Part shown: positions 47,941 to 59,470 of the stretch, piece after piece
How positions within the stretch are numbered: the first letter of the stretch is position 1
Layout: every line of letters begins with the position of its first letter
Assembly: GCF_026230105.1 (NCBI RefSeq)
Contig: NC_079474.1
Coordinates: 36,284,294 to 36,348,293, forward strand
Direction of reading: 5' to 3'
DNA: 64,000 nucleotides
DNA from: Diorhabda sublineata
Lineage: Eukaryota; Arthropoda; Insecta; Coleoptera; Chrysomelidae
Program-made: the position numbers and the translations under genes
Notes under the pieces: model-generated
The model's database searches: none
Told to the model about the DNA's origin: nothing
What the model saw: only the letters and a program-made list of their open reading frames with translations

Positions 47941-49190
47941 GACTGATAATCCGTTAGATCAGAGGTGTCAAACTCAATTTTGCAGAGGGCCATATATTAA
48001 ATTATGAATTCGTAGGTGGGCCAGATTGAAAATAAAAAAATGAACTGAATTATTATAACATTTTACTTATTAAATTATATAAGTATATAATACACGGTTG
48101 TTAAAAATCATATCAAAGTTATAAAAGATGTTAGGTAATTATGTTGAGCTCGAGGATCCAGATACCTGACTTCTCTTGTTTTTGACAAGTTCATTGATGT
48201 CAGGTATCATATTTGTTGTAGTTATTTTAAGAATTGATTGGAGATTTTCATTCGTAAGTCTTGTGCGATGTTTGTTCTTATTTATTTTCTTAACGGAAAA
48301 CATCTGCTCACATAAATAGGTGCTAGCAAACATGTAGAAAATGGGTGCTGCATGCTTTTTTAATTCCGAGTAATTATCCAAACTCATGAAATATTGGGTA
48401 TAAAATGTAAGAGCGTTAATCTCATTAAATTTTTCTTTCAAAATACTGTCCGAATGAAAATCTATCAACTCCATTTGCAAATGAACTATGAAGCTTCAAA
48501 ATGAAATGGATTGTTGAAAATTGGGAATTCCATTTCATTCATTTGGTGAAAGTCTTCAAAACGAATATTGAATTCCGTAATCAAATTTACAATTATAGAT
48601 ATCGCACGCGCACGACACAAACAAATGCATAATACCTTCACAATCACTACTTCGCAGTACAATTAAAATCCTTCTCCAACCGTACTGCTTCGATTACACG
48701 ACTCAACTAACTCACATCGTACCGACGCACTCGTTTTATATGATTAAGGGAGGTTTTTGTCTAGACTCAAAGCGTGTGGAATATTCTATCGTTCTCGACA
48801 AAAATAATAGGATATTTCCGCTTGCTGCTAAGAGATGGCGATACTGTCTTTTTCTCTAGCGTGTCTTGACACGCGCTGCCCTTGAAATTACTTATAAACA
48901 TCCGTAGACTTAAGAGTACGAGTATTTAAGACATCCGTAGAAGAATCGAATGAAGTCTAAAAGCTCTAAAAAATATGAATCTTCTTTCTGTGACACATTG
49001 CGGGCCTTATTGATACGTTCTAGGGGCCGGAAGCGGCCCGCGGGCCGTATCTTCAACATGACTGCATTAGATCGTCTGCATATAAAACATACTCTGAGCA
49101 AAGATCGTTAATAGGTATATAAATAAAGTAGGACTTAAAATAGACGCCTGGGGAACACTATCGTTTTGAATAATTGGTTAATTATTTGTG
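47930..49190 (-). mobile_element. LINE reverse transcriptase fragment split by a hAT insertion
   Basis: On the minus strand, 49180-49065 reads VPQASILSPTLFIY and INDLCSEYVLYADDL. The frame resumes at 47959 as TDYQS, so the YADD catalytic site sits at the insertion point. Removing 47960-49064 plus one copy of the octamer restores the reading. The copy is short and decayed on both sides. Confidence 0.68.
47960..49064 (-). mobile_element. hAT transposon with target-site duplication, nested in a LINE
   Basis: Starts CAGAGGTGTCAAACTCA; its other end, read on the minus strand, is CAGTCATGTTGAAGATACGG followed by CCCGCGGGCCG. Flanking octamers are CGTTAGAT (47952-47959) and CATTAGAT (49065-49072), one mismatch, the size expected for hAT. 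Minus-strand ORF 48139-48480 reads AAPIFYMFASTYLCEQMFSV KK and RTRLTNENLQSILKI, the C-terminal dimerisation domain of GTF2IRD2/ZBED-like hAT transposases. The N-terminal two thirds of the transposase is missing. Confidence 0.85.
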
Positions 49191-49194
49191 GAAG

Positions 49195-50580
49195 CTTCAT
49201 AAATATTAACAAATAGACTCCTATAAAACATTTCCCAATGCCTTTAGGACATAACGTGATGTACATATTTTATGCTACGTTCTCTATAAATGATTTGAAA
49301 TAAATATTCTTGTCTATTTCTCCGTTCTAACTTTTTTTACTTAATGACAAAATATTAATGAAGTTAGGCAACGTCGCATTTATCGTCAGCTGTTTTGATA
49401 AATGGGAACTTTGAATTAAAACGCATGTGCGCTATGTAGATTGGTTTGTTGTGGTTTTATTGCCAGATATAAACTTTACTGGACACAAAGAAAATGCATT
49501 GGAATTTTAAGTATTGCAAAATAGCCTTAAGAGTTATGGCATTAACTTTAGAGAACAAATCGTATCGTTTAAATATTTATTAGTTCCAGCAAATGACAGC
49601 TTTTGTTCTTTTCTATTCCGTTATTTTATGGTCGGTCGTAAATTAAAATTGTTTCTGTCTGTCTAATACATAAAACATTATTAATGGTTTTAAGAAGACT
49701 ATTTTTATCAAAGTTTAATTGTGTTTTTTAATTATATACAGGGAAGATTAAAAGATACATTGACTCTAGGAATATTATTGGACGAAAGAAGGATATAAAG
49801 GATATAAACATATATATAGCCGACTTGAAAGTAGTTTATATGCTATTTGATAAGAATTGTGGGAATCTGATTGAAGTTACATGGACTCCTCCTATTATCT
49901 CCAACAAAAGAAACGCGAAAAAAATCTTTTAGGACTAATGTCAACCAGGAGGGATTTTCGATTTCGAACATAAATATTATTCTTTAAGAATTAATTTTAA
50001 TATTTCTTGAATAGAATAGAAATGAATCTTCTGAAATAACATAAATAGTTTTGAATTTTTGTAAAAGAATCTAGAACCATTGAAAATTCTTTTCGATTCT
50101 ACTGGAATCATTCCAGGGGAATATAGAACGTTTTCATGTCAGGTATTTTGCCACTTTCTCACTCAAAGTAGCAGTCCAACTAGTCTAATGACTGAAGGAG
50201 TACCAGATCAAAATACCAGGGTGGCTATTTATTTTCTTGTCTAAAGGTTAGACATACAAAATGTTGCTAACACGTTGAAGATGTTCGCAACATTTTTGGG
50301 CGCATCAATTTGTATCTGGATACAGGTTAACAAAGTGTTATTACTAAAATATAAGAGACGGTTGCTGCTGGTACTTCTGCTGCGTCATTATTGCTACAAA
50401 TGCTGAGAAAAGAGAAGGGAATGGTGGTATAAAGACTTTATGAAACACAAGGCATTTCGATTACTTCAATTGTATGTTCTTTGGTGCAATTCATAGTTCC
50501 TACAAATGCAATAAGTCATGCAATACATTATAAAACTGACAAATAATATGTGTAAATAATAATATGAATATGTAGATACC
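49195..50580. other. Intergenic, nothing recognised
   Basis: No supported gene. An ATATACAGGGAAG motif occurs near 49734, similar to other repeat termini in the window. Confidence 0.35.
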
Positions 50581-50584
50581 ATAT

Positions 50585-50932
50585 TGTTACGAACAAGCTC
50601 GCGAAATGGGTCCTTAGGTCGGCCCTGTCCAGCTACAATGAAATTTTAAAATTCGGCGAATTCGTGCGGCGCCTTCAATCGGTTTTTTATAAATGGCGGA
50701 TGCGCCTTTAATGAATTTATTATTATAGAAGCCTGTTTATTACAGTATATCTTTCAAATAATTTCTAGGAACGTCTATTTATTCATTTCTTGTACTTCTT
50801 TTTGTTTTAGAATTTTGTAGAATTCTATTTGTGGTATATAAATAAGTAAAAGTAATCGCAGAAATTATTTAAGTGATATTTATAAGTTAAATGTATTGTA
50901 TAGTGTGTAAATAAACACAAAAAAATGTTACA
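50585..50932 (+). repeat. Solo LTR of a Gypsy-type element
   Basis: Begins TGTTACGAACAAGCTCGCGA and ends AAAAAAATGTTACA, so it has the TG...CA LTR signature. It is flanked by ATAT on both sides (50581-50584 and 50933-50936), as a 4-bp target duplication would be. The start resembles the LTRs at 59186 (TGTTACAAACAAGTCC) and 58094 (TGTTACGAATTCGTCC). No primer-binding site or polypurine tract adjoins it. Confidence 0.72.
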
Positions 50933-51089
50933 ATATATTAGATAGTGTATAGCTCAGATAATCTACCGTAGATCGCCTCTATACTGAGCGATATTTTCAA
51001 CAATTGGCAGATATTTGTCCAAAGTAGTTTCCAGCCATCAGAGATATTAGAATCAGTATCTATCCCTATTTGCAATGGCTGATCGATCC

Positions 51090-51480
51090 ACTATTAATGA
51101 GTGAAACACCTGAGAAAATTCTGTTTGGACGTGAAATGAGGCATCCTTGCGACCTAGAATTTGGCTGTCAACCTGGAGAAATCTAGCGGGTGAAGATTAT
51201 GTGATCCAATTGAGAAAGAGAATGGACGACATACAAGAATTATTTTGCTTAAATCTTCAAGTTCTTAGCGCAGGGAATTTCCAAAATTACAAAAATCCTG
51301 GGAAGGTCCATACTTAATCAAGAAGTCATCCACTGCATAAACAGGATTCCAATGGAAAACCGTCCACCATAATCGACTAGCGCCGTTCGAAGAAGACCAT
51401 GACCTACAGGAAAGAGTGAACCATTTGCGAGAAGAGGCTAATCCAGCTTTCGATGAATTTATGGGTGCGTACGAAGTTAC
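51090..51480 (+). mobile_element. Gypsy integrase C-terminal fragment
   Basis: Plus-strand frames give TPEKILFGREMRHPCDLEFG, WEGPYLIKKSS, VHHNRLAPFEEDHDLQERV and NPAFDEFMGAYE. This is the end of a Gypsy-type pol polyprotein (integrase C-terminus). The last block matches the pol tail at 58147-58383 (NRLAPFEGNYNLQELV, DPAFDEFIGAN). Frameshifts are present. Confidence 0.72.
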
Positions 51481-51519
51481 CGGCAAAACTAGAGATGGAG
51501 TCACCACAGAACAACAACG

Positions 51520-52062
51520 AAATTGGTCGGTTCTACCGGAAAATATTCGCTTGTCTGAAACATCCCTGTCTGTATCAAGAACGCACGAGAGTTGGCATAC
51601 GTCTTCCGGAAGAAGTGTGCGAATATTCTCGCGCAACACACTCCGCCATTGTTGACATTCAGGCGTCAATCGGCGTTGTGCTACAGCCACGTAAACATGT
51701 TCGCCATTATTGATGCTCCCGCCAAGTATAAATTGTGAAATGTGATTCGTTTTCCAAAGGCTGAAGGCCATAGTGCTGCAGAAATCCATCGGAAAATGAG
51801 TCGTTTGTATGGGATGAGTGATAGTGTTGTGCGTGAATGGTATCGAAAGTTTTAAAATTATCTGGTTCAACGAGTGGACAGAATGGTTAAAGAAAACCAA
51901 GAAAATTCAAGGTCTGTTTTGTACTCTATTGCTACTAAACGGTTAGGAGATTATGTCGAAAAGTAACCGTAAGTGTACGAATCTTTTGGTAATAGAATTA
52001 TTGTTTCTTATGCCCATTTATAGCCCATCGGAGGTTGAAAAATAAAACGACCCTTGTATAAT
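51520..52062 (+). mobile_element. Internally deleted mariner
   Basis: The ATG at 51697 starts MFAIIDAPAKYKL, then a stop, then VIRFPKAEGHSAAEIHRKMS and SVVREWYRKF, the mariner N-terminal helix-turn-helix. The frame then jumps to SIATKRLGDYVEK, the transposase C-terminus, so the catalytic core is deleted. The right terminus, read on the minus strand, is ATACAAGGGTCGTTTTATTT. The left terminus is missing. Confidence 0.75.
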
Positions 52063-52064
52063 TC

Positions 52065-52935
52065 AAAACACCTTGGAGCGATACCAGGCAATTGGAAATC
52101 GTAAAAACTGTAAATAACATAAGCATGTATCTGTCAGATAATGGAGGGTTGAAATACCGGTATCACACGCTATATCTTTTAATTTGAAATTTTCATATGG
52201 GTAGTTATTCCCTTAGAGGGTTGGAAGAGCAGGTGCTTGGTTTTATTCAGGAAGTTTACTAATCAAATATAAAAATTTATCTGTTTCTGGATTTTCCATT
52301 TGCATTGTTAATAACGATTATACTTAGTACTTTAGTACCTAACTACTATACGGATGTTAATAAATGTGATACTTCTAGGTGTTTGTTTTAACACATTTCA
52401 CTACTTTGTACTTTCAGTCATAGCAATTTCATTATCGATTTACATTTTAATTAATAAATATAACAAATTTTACTTTCCAACGAAAATAAAATAGCTTATT
52501 AGCATTGTGTATATATACACGAGAAAAATGAAATTCACGTGATTATACTTTCTCATTGTTAAATGATTAAGAACAATTAAATATCTTTGAATTACCTACG
52601 TGCGTGAAATTTTTTCGATGCCATTTAAAATGAAGCTATTGTTTGTTTCGCTTTTCTAGCCCATCCTTAACAACCGAATACTGAAGAATCGAATAAATTC
52701 ATTTTATTCACGACCGTAGCATAATATAGCCATTATACGTCTGTTTGCTCCACCTTAATCATACCCATTAATAACAGCAGTGATTAATGAATTCTTTAAT
52801 CACTTCTATCAGATGCTACCTTGATTTAGCTTTATTAAATTATTTTGTTACAATAAATCGGTTTTTATAACTTTATCAAGTAAAACAATACTAAATATTT
52901 AGTTCTAAGCAAATAGAAAAAAATTGAAAAAGTAA
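52065..52935. other. Intergenic, nothing recognised
   Basis: A/T-rich sequence without supported features. Confidence 0.4.
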
Positions 52936-52944
52936 ATCTTCCTA

Positions 52945-53015
52945 GATCAGATTCAAACCCAGGACCTCCAGTTTGAATGCAGGGAGCATTAACACTTAGC
53001 TGTCAGAGACATAAA
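52945..53015 (-). repeat. tRNA-like sequence, possible SINE head or tRNA pseudogene
   Basis: The minus strand has CAGCTAAGTGTTAATGC (A-box-like) and, about 30 bases on, CCTGGGTTTGAATCTG (B-box-like, consensus GGTTCGAATCC). The spacing suits an RNA polymerase III promoter of tRNA origin. The arms do not fold into a clean cloverleaf, so it is not called as a functional tRNA. Confidence 0.45.
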
Positions 53016-53241
53016 TGTCATTGTCGTATATCTGTTTCTCCGCAATTCATGTCTACTCGAGTCATTAATGGTATATTCTGTACTTACAGATTGTTTCAAA
53101 CTGCAAGGTAGTACCCTGGAATATCTAAGATCTTTTTCCAAAATGTTATGTTCATTGAATAAAAAATACGAACTTCAGAACATGCTGAAGTCGATTGTTG
53201 AATTCTAAAAGAGTCTTGTGTTATATTTAATTGGTAAATAA

Positions 53242-53430
53242 CTATTTTGTGAGGCGTTCTCCTAATTTTAACAAGTTGCCCAATGAAAGTATCTCTCCTG
53301 CAAGATAGTCCATGAACACAATCCCATGACTATCCCAAAAAACAGTTGCAATCACTTTCCCGATGGAGGAAACCGTCTTTGCTTTTGCGAAGGAGGTTCG
53401 CCCTTTGCAAGCCACTGCAATACTTTTGAT
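53242..53430 (-). mobile_element. mariner transposase core fragment
   Basis: The minus strand reads KAKTVSSIGKVIATVFWDSH GIVFMDYLAGEI, which matches the GKV.A.VFWD..GI.FIDYL block of mariner transposases. The surrounding frames do not continue. Confidence 0.65.
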
Positions 53431-53719
53431 TTTTAACACTGAAAACTTCATTCTTTAATGCTGACTGTAAATTACAATGAGCAATACTTGCGATAATAGA
53501 AATATTAGTTCTTTTTGTATTTAAGTATTTAAACAAACCGTGTACTAAGTGCAATGGGAATATACAAGAATACAAGTCTGAAATTAATCCGAACAAAGAA
53601 TTTAATTAATTACACAGAGATAACATAGCAGAGCTACTTTGTAAAATAAAAAATGAAGAAAACAACATTATATTCAAGGTAGTTGAGAAAAGGTTACACC
53701 GATCCTAGGACTTGATCCC

Positions 53720-53955
53720 TGTGGAAAGTAAAACCTTATTGCAAGAGTGAAAACTCTGAAGGAAGGTGAATACAAAGATGACATCTTCAAAGGGTTAGGT
53801 TGTTATAAAGATTATGAGTATGATATTGATCTAGTCGAGAAGCTCAAACTTAAAATTAAACCGTCAAGAAGAATCCCACTTCCGAGACCATTTCGTAGTT
53901 ATTATTTTAAAGAAAATAATCAAGCGGTTGACATACGAAAACTATATTTTTATGA
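53720..53955 (+). mobile_element. Gypsy reverse transcriptase N-terminal fragment
   Basis: The plus-strand frame from 53747 reads YKDDIFKGLGCYKDYEYDID LVEK and IKPSRRIPLPRP, matching the protease/RT junction of Gypsy-type pol (D.F.GLG....Y.I.L......P.RR.P). It stops after 53965. Confidence 0.55.
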
Positions 53956-55690
53956 TCAGGGCTGAGCCTAGGGTATCCTCCGCCCGGGTGCAAGAACAAA
54001 ATATGCCGCCCTATTGGTGTACCTAGTCGAAATTTGATTAGTGAGGCGATATATGAGGTAAATTTCTGATCTATAGTCTATTTCAGAAAAGTTTAGAGCA
54101 ATAAATGGGGAATTCCGTCCAGTTTGGTTCAATTTCGGTGTCGGCCATAGGTGTAGGTCTTGAATTATAGTGTAGGGATTACTTAGATAGTAGATTATAC
54201 AATTACGTTTTGCGTTTAACAGGTACCGTTTAACCTTCTATTCCAACCCTATTTCAGATTCGGCAAGGGCAATTGGGCCTTACCCAAAATTTTTAGACCT
54301 TTATAAGTATATTTAGCATCAGTATTTGCTATTAAGCTGTAAATAGTGTTTACAGTATTATAAGATTAGTCATAAAATGGTCACATTACACCAACGAAAA
54401 GATGTTTCAATCATTCTCCACGATCAGTGAATGAAAAACTTGATAAACTAGATAAGATTTTAATGGAGCTTGGCCAGGATGAGAGTATTCCGTTGATGAC
54501 TAAAAAACTTTTATGAAAATACTTAAGAAGTATATAGCAGTACAGAACAGAACAGAAGAAAATATTTTATCTTGATGAGACGTAGATTAATGAAGGTTAT
54601 ACAATACCAAAAATGTGTAGAAATATCACTTGTGTTTTCAAAAGTAAGTATTTGAAGACGTACAACGCGGCAGATTATTGATGATAACGCATCTATGTTT
54701 GCCACAACAAGGTGAGATCAGCAAAACATTTTATTTTCTGATGATCTGTTTTGATTTTGGATATTTTTTTATTGAAATTTTCTTTAAAAACAATTAAAAT
54801 CTTGACGTTTCAATTTACTTCGCTCTTTATTAAAATATGATTCGACTTTAACAAAACACGTTTATCGAAATAATTTTTTTTTCATACTGTTTTCGGTTTT
54901 AATAAAAAGCTAAATTATATTTAATTATAAAATTTAATAATTGACAATTTTACTGAAAAATAGCTCCTTTCATTATTCTCTTATTATTTAAAAGAATAAA
55001 AATTAACAGAAATCACTAAGGTAACATTGTAAACAAAGGCAGACATATTGAATTTTTGGAAATACAAAAAATATTTTCCGAAAGAATGGCTGATAATTCG
55101 AATAAAATTGCTGAGAAAAGTGTAGAAGCAGTAGGGCAAATTATTCCAATTAAGAAAAAGTACGAAAAAGAATATGCGATGTTTTGCGACTGGCTTACGA
55201 AATTCGAGGTAAAAATTGCTGATGAAAATCTGATGTCACTGGTACTAGTTCACTCGCGTGCGAGTGTACTCGGACACAGCTCTACACTGGTCAGAGTGGC
55301 AAGTGTGAACATATGCTAGCACGTTTCTTTAAAAATGAACGAATGAAGTTGAATGAAAAGGAAAAGCATAAATGAGGAATGTTTGTGAAATGTATTATGT
55401 AATGATTCAAAAATAAACATAATCGAAAAGCTGCATATTGTACATTGAGAGATTCTACCAAAATTCAGTATCCAACCTGAACAATTCAAAATGTGAAAAA
55501 TATAATCAAAAACATCACCGACTTTTATCAGGAGTTAAAAAATGGGCACAGGTATCATAGCAGACGACGTTTATAAGCCGAAATTCAAGTAATTAGATAA
55601 ATGACATGCAGTTATGCACATGGTAGAGCCAACGTGAATATGCATGCTACATTCAAAGAACCACATTATCCTCAACTGAACTCGCATGCG
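53956..55690. other. Repeat-like region, poorly resolved
   Basis: CAGGGCTGAGCCTAGGG at 53958 looks like a hAT terminus, but no matching second end was found. ORF 55056-55319 contains EKSVEAVGQIIPIKKKYEKE followed by YAMFCDWLTKFEV, faintly like tyrosine-recombinase/Crypton-type proteins; this is a guess. No host gene. Confidence 0.3.
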
Positions 55691-55699
55691 AAAAAGCAT

Positions 55700-56221
55700 A
55701 CCAATAAATTAGCATGTGCGAATTCCAAGTCCCTTGCACCCAACGCGCGGATACCCATGTATGTACAGGAGAAGGATTCTCCAGGTGATGATTTTGAAGT
55801 TAGACGAAAGAATGACTGTTGAGGATGCCTTACAACAAGACACATTGAAAGATTTGTCGTACTGCCATGCAAAAAAGCGCCAGAGCCCGAGAACGTTAGT
55901 GAACTAGTCGAACTAGCCAATGAGTTACCCGTTGAAGATAAAATCAACAACGAAGACATTCGTGATTGTTGCAAGATGTTCAGATGGAGATTACCGAAGA
56001 GGAAATCATCGATATGGTAACCGGTGCTAAGGACAGTGAAGATGACAATATAGACGAGATATCTTCCAAGAATGTATGCCACACGACATCCTGTCTCTAC
56101 AGGGTCGTCGCAACATTGGATCGTCCAAGCGAGGGAAGAGGTTATCTCAGAAAACGATCAGACTTTTTCAAGAAATAATCTGTGCCCGTCGCAATTACCT
56201 CGGACAATCGGGAGTCTACTG
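55700..56221 (+). mobile_element. pogo/Tigger transposon 3' part
   Basis: Frames give PEPENVSELVELANELPVED and DVQMEITEEEIIDMVTGAKD SEDDNIDEISS, the acidic C-terminus of Tigger transposases, ending near 56178. Just after it, the terminal repeat at 56183-56221 reads, on the minus strand, CAGTAGACTCCCGATTGTCC GAGGTAATT, and abuts TA. The left end and the catalytic core are missing. Confidence 0.72.
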
Positions 56222-57290
56222 TATAATCTTTCACTCAGTATATAGCAAATGAGTTTTTATGATATATCGGTGGCTTCTTCTTTTTTTCTAACTTTAATCC
56301 GGCGGTTGGTAAACTTGTTCGATGATATCGCAGGTTGTCGCAGTTTTTGATCTATTGACATCTTCAGGTTGAGGTTGAGGAGAAAGTTTTTAGACAATTT
56401 TTCCATTGGAATTCTTTGTAGAGTGTCAGAGCCTCTCAAAAATTATTTTGCAAAACAGACATCTAGATCGTTTATCGTGTCGTTGGATTTTACAGCTGTG
56501 AAAATACTAATAGGGCGGAAATCAACCGTAGCTGTTGAAGGTACATCGACGATAACATAAATAACAAGTGTTTCGAGGTATTGTGGAATATGTGTTAATA
56601 TTATTACAAGTACAATTACCACAAGAAGTAATACAGGTATTAGTATTAATCTAAGGTAGTTTTAATTACAATTATTATGTTATATATCATTACTCACTCA
56701 TTGAATAATAAGCTTTTTCTAATAAATGCGAATGTGATTAGAAGTATGATAAACCAGACAATTTCAGACTCCAAAATTAAGTTTTTCATATAGCTTAACT
56801 TACAGTACAGTAAATATCAAACTTTTTTAATCTGTGATTCTATTTTTTTTTCATTTTAGGAACAAATACACATAATATAGAGGTAAAATGATGATTAGCC
56901 ACAGAAAATAGTCCACCCCGATATTTGGCATTTCAGAATAAATAGTTGAGGAAATAAAAAGAAGCGTATTGGTAAATAACATATTTTTTCACCTTAAACA
57001 CTAATGAATACTGCCACATATAAAAGTGGATTGTCGTCTATGGCCCACAGTGTATAAAATCCATGTTAACCAATTAGTAAATTCGTTACTGACAATATTA
57101 TTGAGCTTTTGGTATAGTTTTAATTAATCGATCACTTAAACGATTAAAAAACGCTCATTTCTATTTTGTTCTTTGTATAAATTGAGCGAGCATTCCGTTC
57201 TGTCGTTAATATTTTTTTTTTTTCGTATACTTAAGTGTATCAGTTTTCAGTCCACAATTTTCCGGATATAAATATTAAATAAACTGATTA
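56222..57290. other. Intergenic, nothing recognised
   Basis: A/T-rich sequence with no supported coding frame. Confidence 0.4.
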
Positions 57291-57297
57291 AAGTACT

Positions 57298-57433
57298 TAC
57301 AGTCTAGAACAACAGAACATGAATCGTTGTAGCCCGTACGACTCGCGTTAACTCTTAGCAATTCTTGTCACATCTCTCGCGGGTTGTTGATGATAAACAA
57401 CCACCGGTCGACAAGACTGAGATCCAAGACCAC
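57298..57433 (-). other. Candidate untranslated exon
   Basis: A G/C-richer block bounded on the minus strand by an acceptor-like TTTACGTTTTTCAG and a consensus donor (CTAGACT|GTAAGTAC). It has no long open frame. It could be a 5' untranslated exon of the TRIM gene, whose first coding exon at 41.2 kb is preceded by an acceptor-like site, or of another minus-strand gene. Confidence 0.3.
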
Positions 57434-57884
57434 TGAAAAACGTAAATATTTACATTAGGTTGTTTCAAGTATGGGAAGCATATTTAAAATGTGAGTACCG
57501 GAGCTTAAGTACCGCAAGCAAACATCAAATTCTAGGAAACGCTGAAATGTTATATACAAAGGTGTAAGCGTCAGTAAACATTGATACTACAATAGAAAAT
57601 TTTCTGTTTAAATATAAAAACCTGGTTTTGGAATATCACAACTAGATTTTTCAGTAGTAGAGAATAATAAGGTGCAGCGCATTATAAAGAAAAATTAGAA
57701 ATACACCTATAGTTAATTGGAAAATGAATGATAAGTAGCTGAAAAATCCGCTATCGAGTAAAATTATTGTTGTTTTTCCCATTTATATATACTATTTTTA
57801 TCGGTGGGGTAAGCTTATCACTGTCTTTCACTCAGATTAACTTATATAATTTATTTTAATTCATCGATTACGTTCCGTTCACAA
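57434..57884. other. Intergenic, nothing recognised
   Basis: Left flank of the Gypsy cluster. No feature is supported. Confidence 0.4.
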
Positions 57885-58097
57885 TTACTATTTATTATAA
57901 ACTAAACAAACTTGTTTATATTACGAATTTCCTAAAAAAATTCTGGAAAATATATAGACAAAAAAATTAATAAAATGACCTTCCTAGAAATTAGTTCTAG
58001 GAAAACAATATAAACAACTCGCCGCTGTTAATGAAAAGCATATCAAACGCAAAAGACCGGTTTCACGGTCAATGTCATGGACGAATTCGTAACATTA

Positions 58098-58106
58098 CCC
58101 CCCTCC
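58098..58106 (-). other. Polypurine tract of the Gypsy element
   Basis: GGAGGGGGG on the minus strand, a few bases before the TGTTAC start of LTR C. This is where the plus-strand primer of an LTR retrotransposon lies. Confidence 0.7.
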
Positions 58107-58146
58107 TTAGATAAAAGTTCCTTCTGTAAGTCATGAAGAGTCGGAA

Positions 58147-58383
58147 CTAGATGTTTAAATCGGCAATTTCTTTGTCGATTCTTTTGTTGGCACCAATAAA
58201 TTCATCGAAGGCAGGATCAGGCTCTTCTTGCAAATTGTTCACTAATTCTTGTAGGTTATAGTTTCCTTCGAATGGCGCTAGTCGATTTTGGTGGACTACT
58301 CTCGGTTTTCCATTGGAGACCTTACTTATGTGATATGTAATTTTGGAGAAAATCCCTTTCTTTTCATCGAGTTGTGCAGCCAT
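58147..58383 (-). pseudogene. Gypsy integrase C-terminal tail
   Basis: The frame contains SKVSNGKPRVVHQNRLAPFE and DPAFDEFIGANKRI. The start is fused to non-pol sequence (MAAQLDEKKG...), so an internal deletion joins gag to the end of pol. It is homologous to the fragment at 51090-51480. Confidence 0.72.
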
Positions 58384-58599
58384 AGTTTTTTCCCTCTTTA
58401 AGACTGCCGTCTGTGGCTTCCGTACTGAATCGTTTTTTCATTCTGTTGCTGGCAACAATTTGAGCGAACCAGATACTCGAAAACTGCCAATGTCTTCGAT
58501 CTCAAGTAGTGCTTGTGGATTGCAGGATTTCATTTGTTCAATCTTCTTTTCTTCTACTTTCTGATTACTTGATTTTTTCGTCCATTTAATTTTTCATAG

Positions 58600-58933
58600 T
58601 TGTCATCAAAGTAGAAATCTCCTCGTCAATATTAGTCAATATATCGTTCTTCAAAGTTGAAATATCCTTCATGGTCTAAATCTTGTCATCCATATTGACA
58701 GAAATATCGTTTTTCAATATCGAAATCTTCTCGTCTATCTTAGTAGAGAGTGACGAGATCAAGGTGTAAGACTCGTCTTTGAATAGATAAGTTTTTGGAT
58801 CAAATCCGTCACTTACCAGTGCCCCTTTGAGTCTTTGTACTAATTCACTCTTCTTACCGGACGTTTTTAACTCGCGATTCTCCAGTCCAGCATTCAGTTC
58901 CGTCACTCTCATCTCTCCAAGTCTCTAAACCAT
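58600..58933 (-). pseudogene. SAP-domain gag fragment, copy B
   Basis: ATG at 58933, then a TAG stop at codon 3; from 58912 MRVTELNAGLENRELKTSGK starts the SAP domain, followed by repeats of ISILKNDISVNMDDKI type. Copy A at 59470 reads MVKRLGDLKVTKLE at the same place, so B carries a nonsense mutation. A SAP domain binds DNA or chromatin in other proteins; its role in such gags is not established. Confidence 0.7.
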
Positions 58934-59161
58934 GTTCAAGTGACAATCTATTTCTATTTATTTCTCCGCTAAACAAACTCCTTTATATACATAAAATGAA
59001 TTTCTTAAAAATTCTAGTAAATAAACAGACAACCAAATAAATAAAAAACCTCCCTAGAAATTAGTTCTAAAGAAATCAATGTAAACAAATCGCCGCTGTG
59101 ATTTAAAAAAATATCAAAGGCGCTGCGAATTCACCATATTTTAGAATTCCATTAATCCGGC

Positions 59162-59470
59162 CTATGTCGTGGACTTGTTTGTAACAGTATTTTTCTCAAT
59201 ACTATGTAATGCTGACAAAATCTTGTCATCCATATTGACGGAAATATCGTTTTTCAATATTGAAATCTTCACATCCATTTTAGTAGAAATATCGTTTTTC
59301 AAAGTCGACCCACCTTCCTTAATATAAGTTTCTTGATTAAATCCGTCACTTATCAGTGTCACTTTGAGTCTATCTACTAATTCGCTCTTCTTGCCGGACG
59401 TTTCTAGCTCGCGATTTTCCAGTTCGGTTTCCAGTTTCGTCACTTTCAGGTCACCAAGTCTCTTAACCAT
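59162..59470 (-). pseudogene. SAP-domain gag fragment, copy A
   Basis: An open frame of 102 codons starts MVKRLGDLKVTKLETELENR, contains the SAP motif, then two KISILKNDIS-type repeats. It runs straight into the LTR B start (NTVTNKSTT is coded by ACTGTTACAAACAAGTCC), so the downstream polyprotein is deleted. Confidence 0.72.

Noticed and set aside
47373..47942. ORFs on both strands next to the nested hAT
   Set aside because: No motif beyond the YADD junction; treated as decayed LINE or unknown sequence.
51265..51900. 211-codon minus-strand ORF, the longest in that region
   Set aside because: It is antisense to a plus-strand Gypsy pol tail and a mariner 5' part, both recognisable in the other strand, so it is a chance frame.
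55672..56082. 136-codon minus-strand ORF
   Set aside because: Antisense to the pogo/Tigger C-terminal coding sequence.
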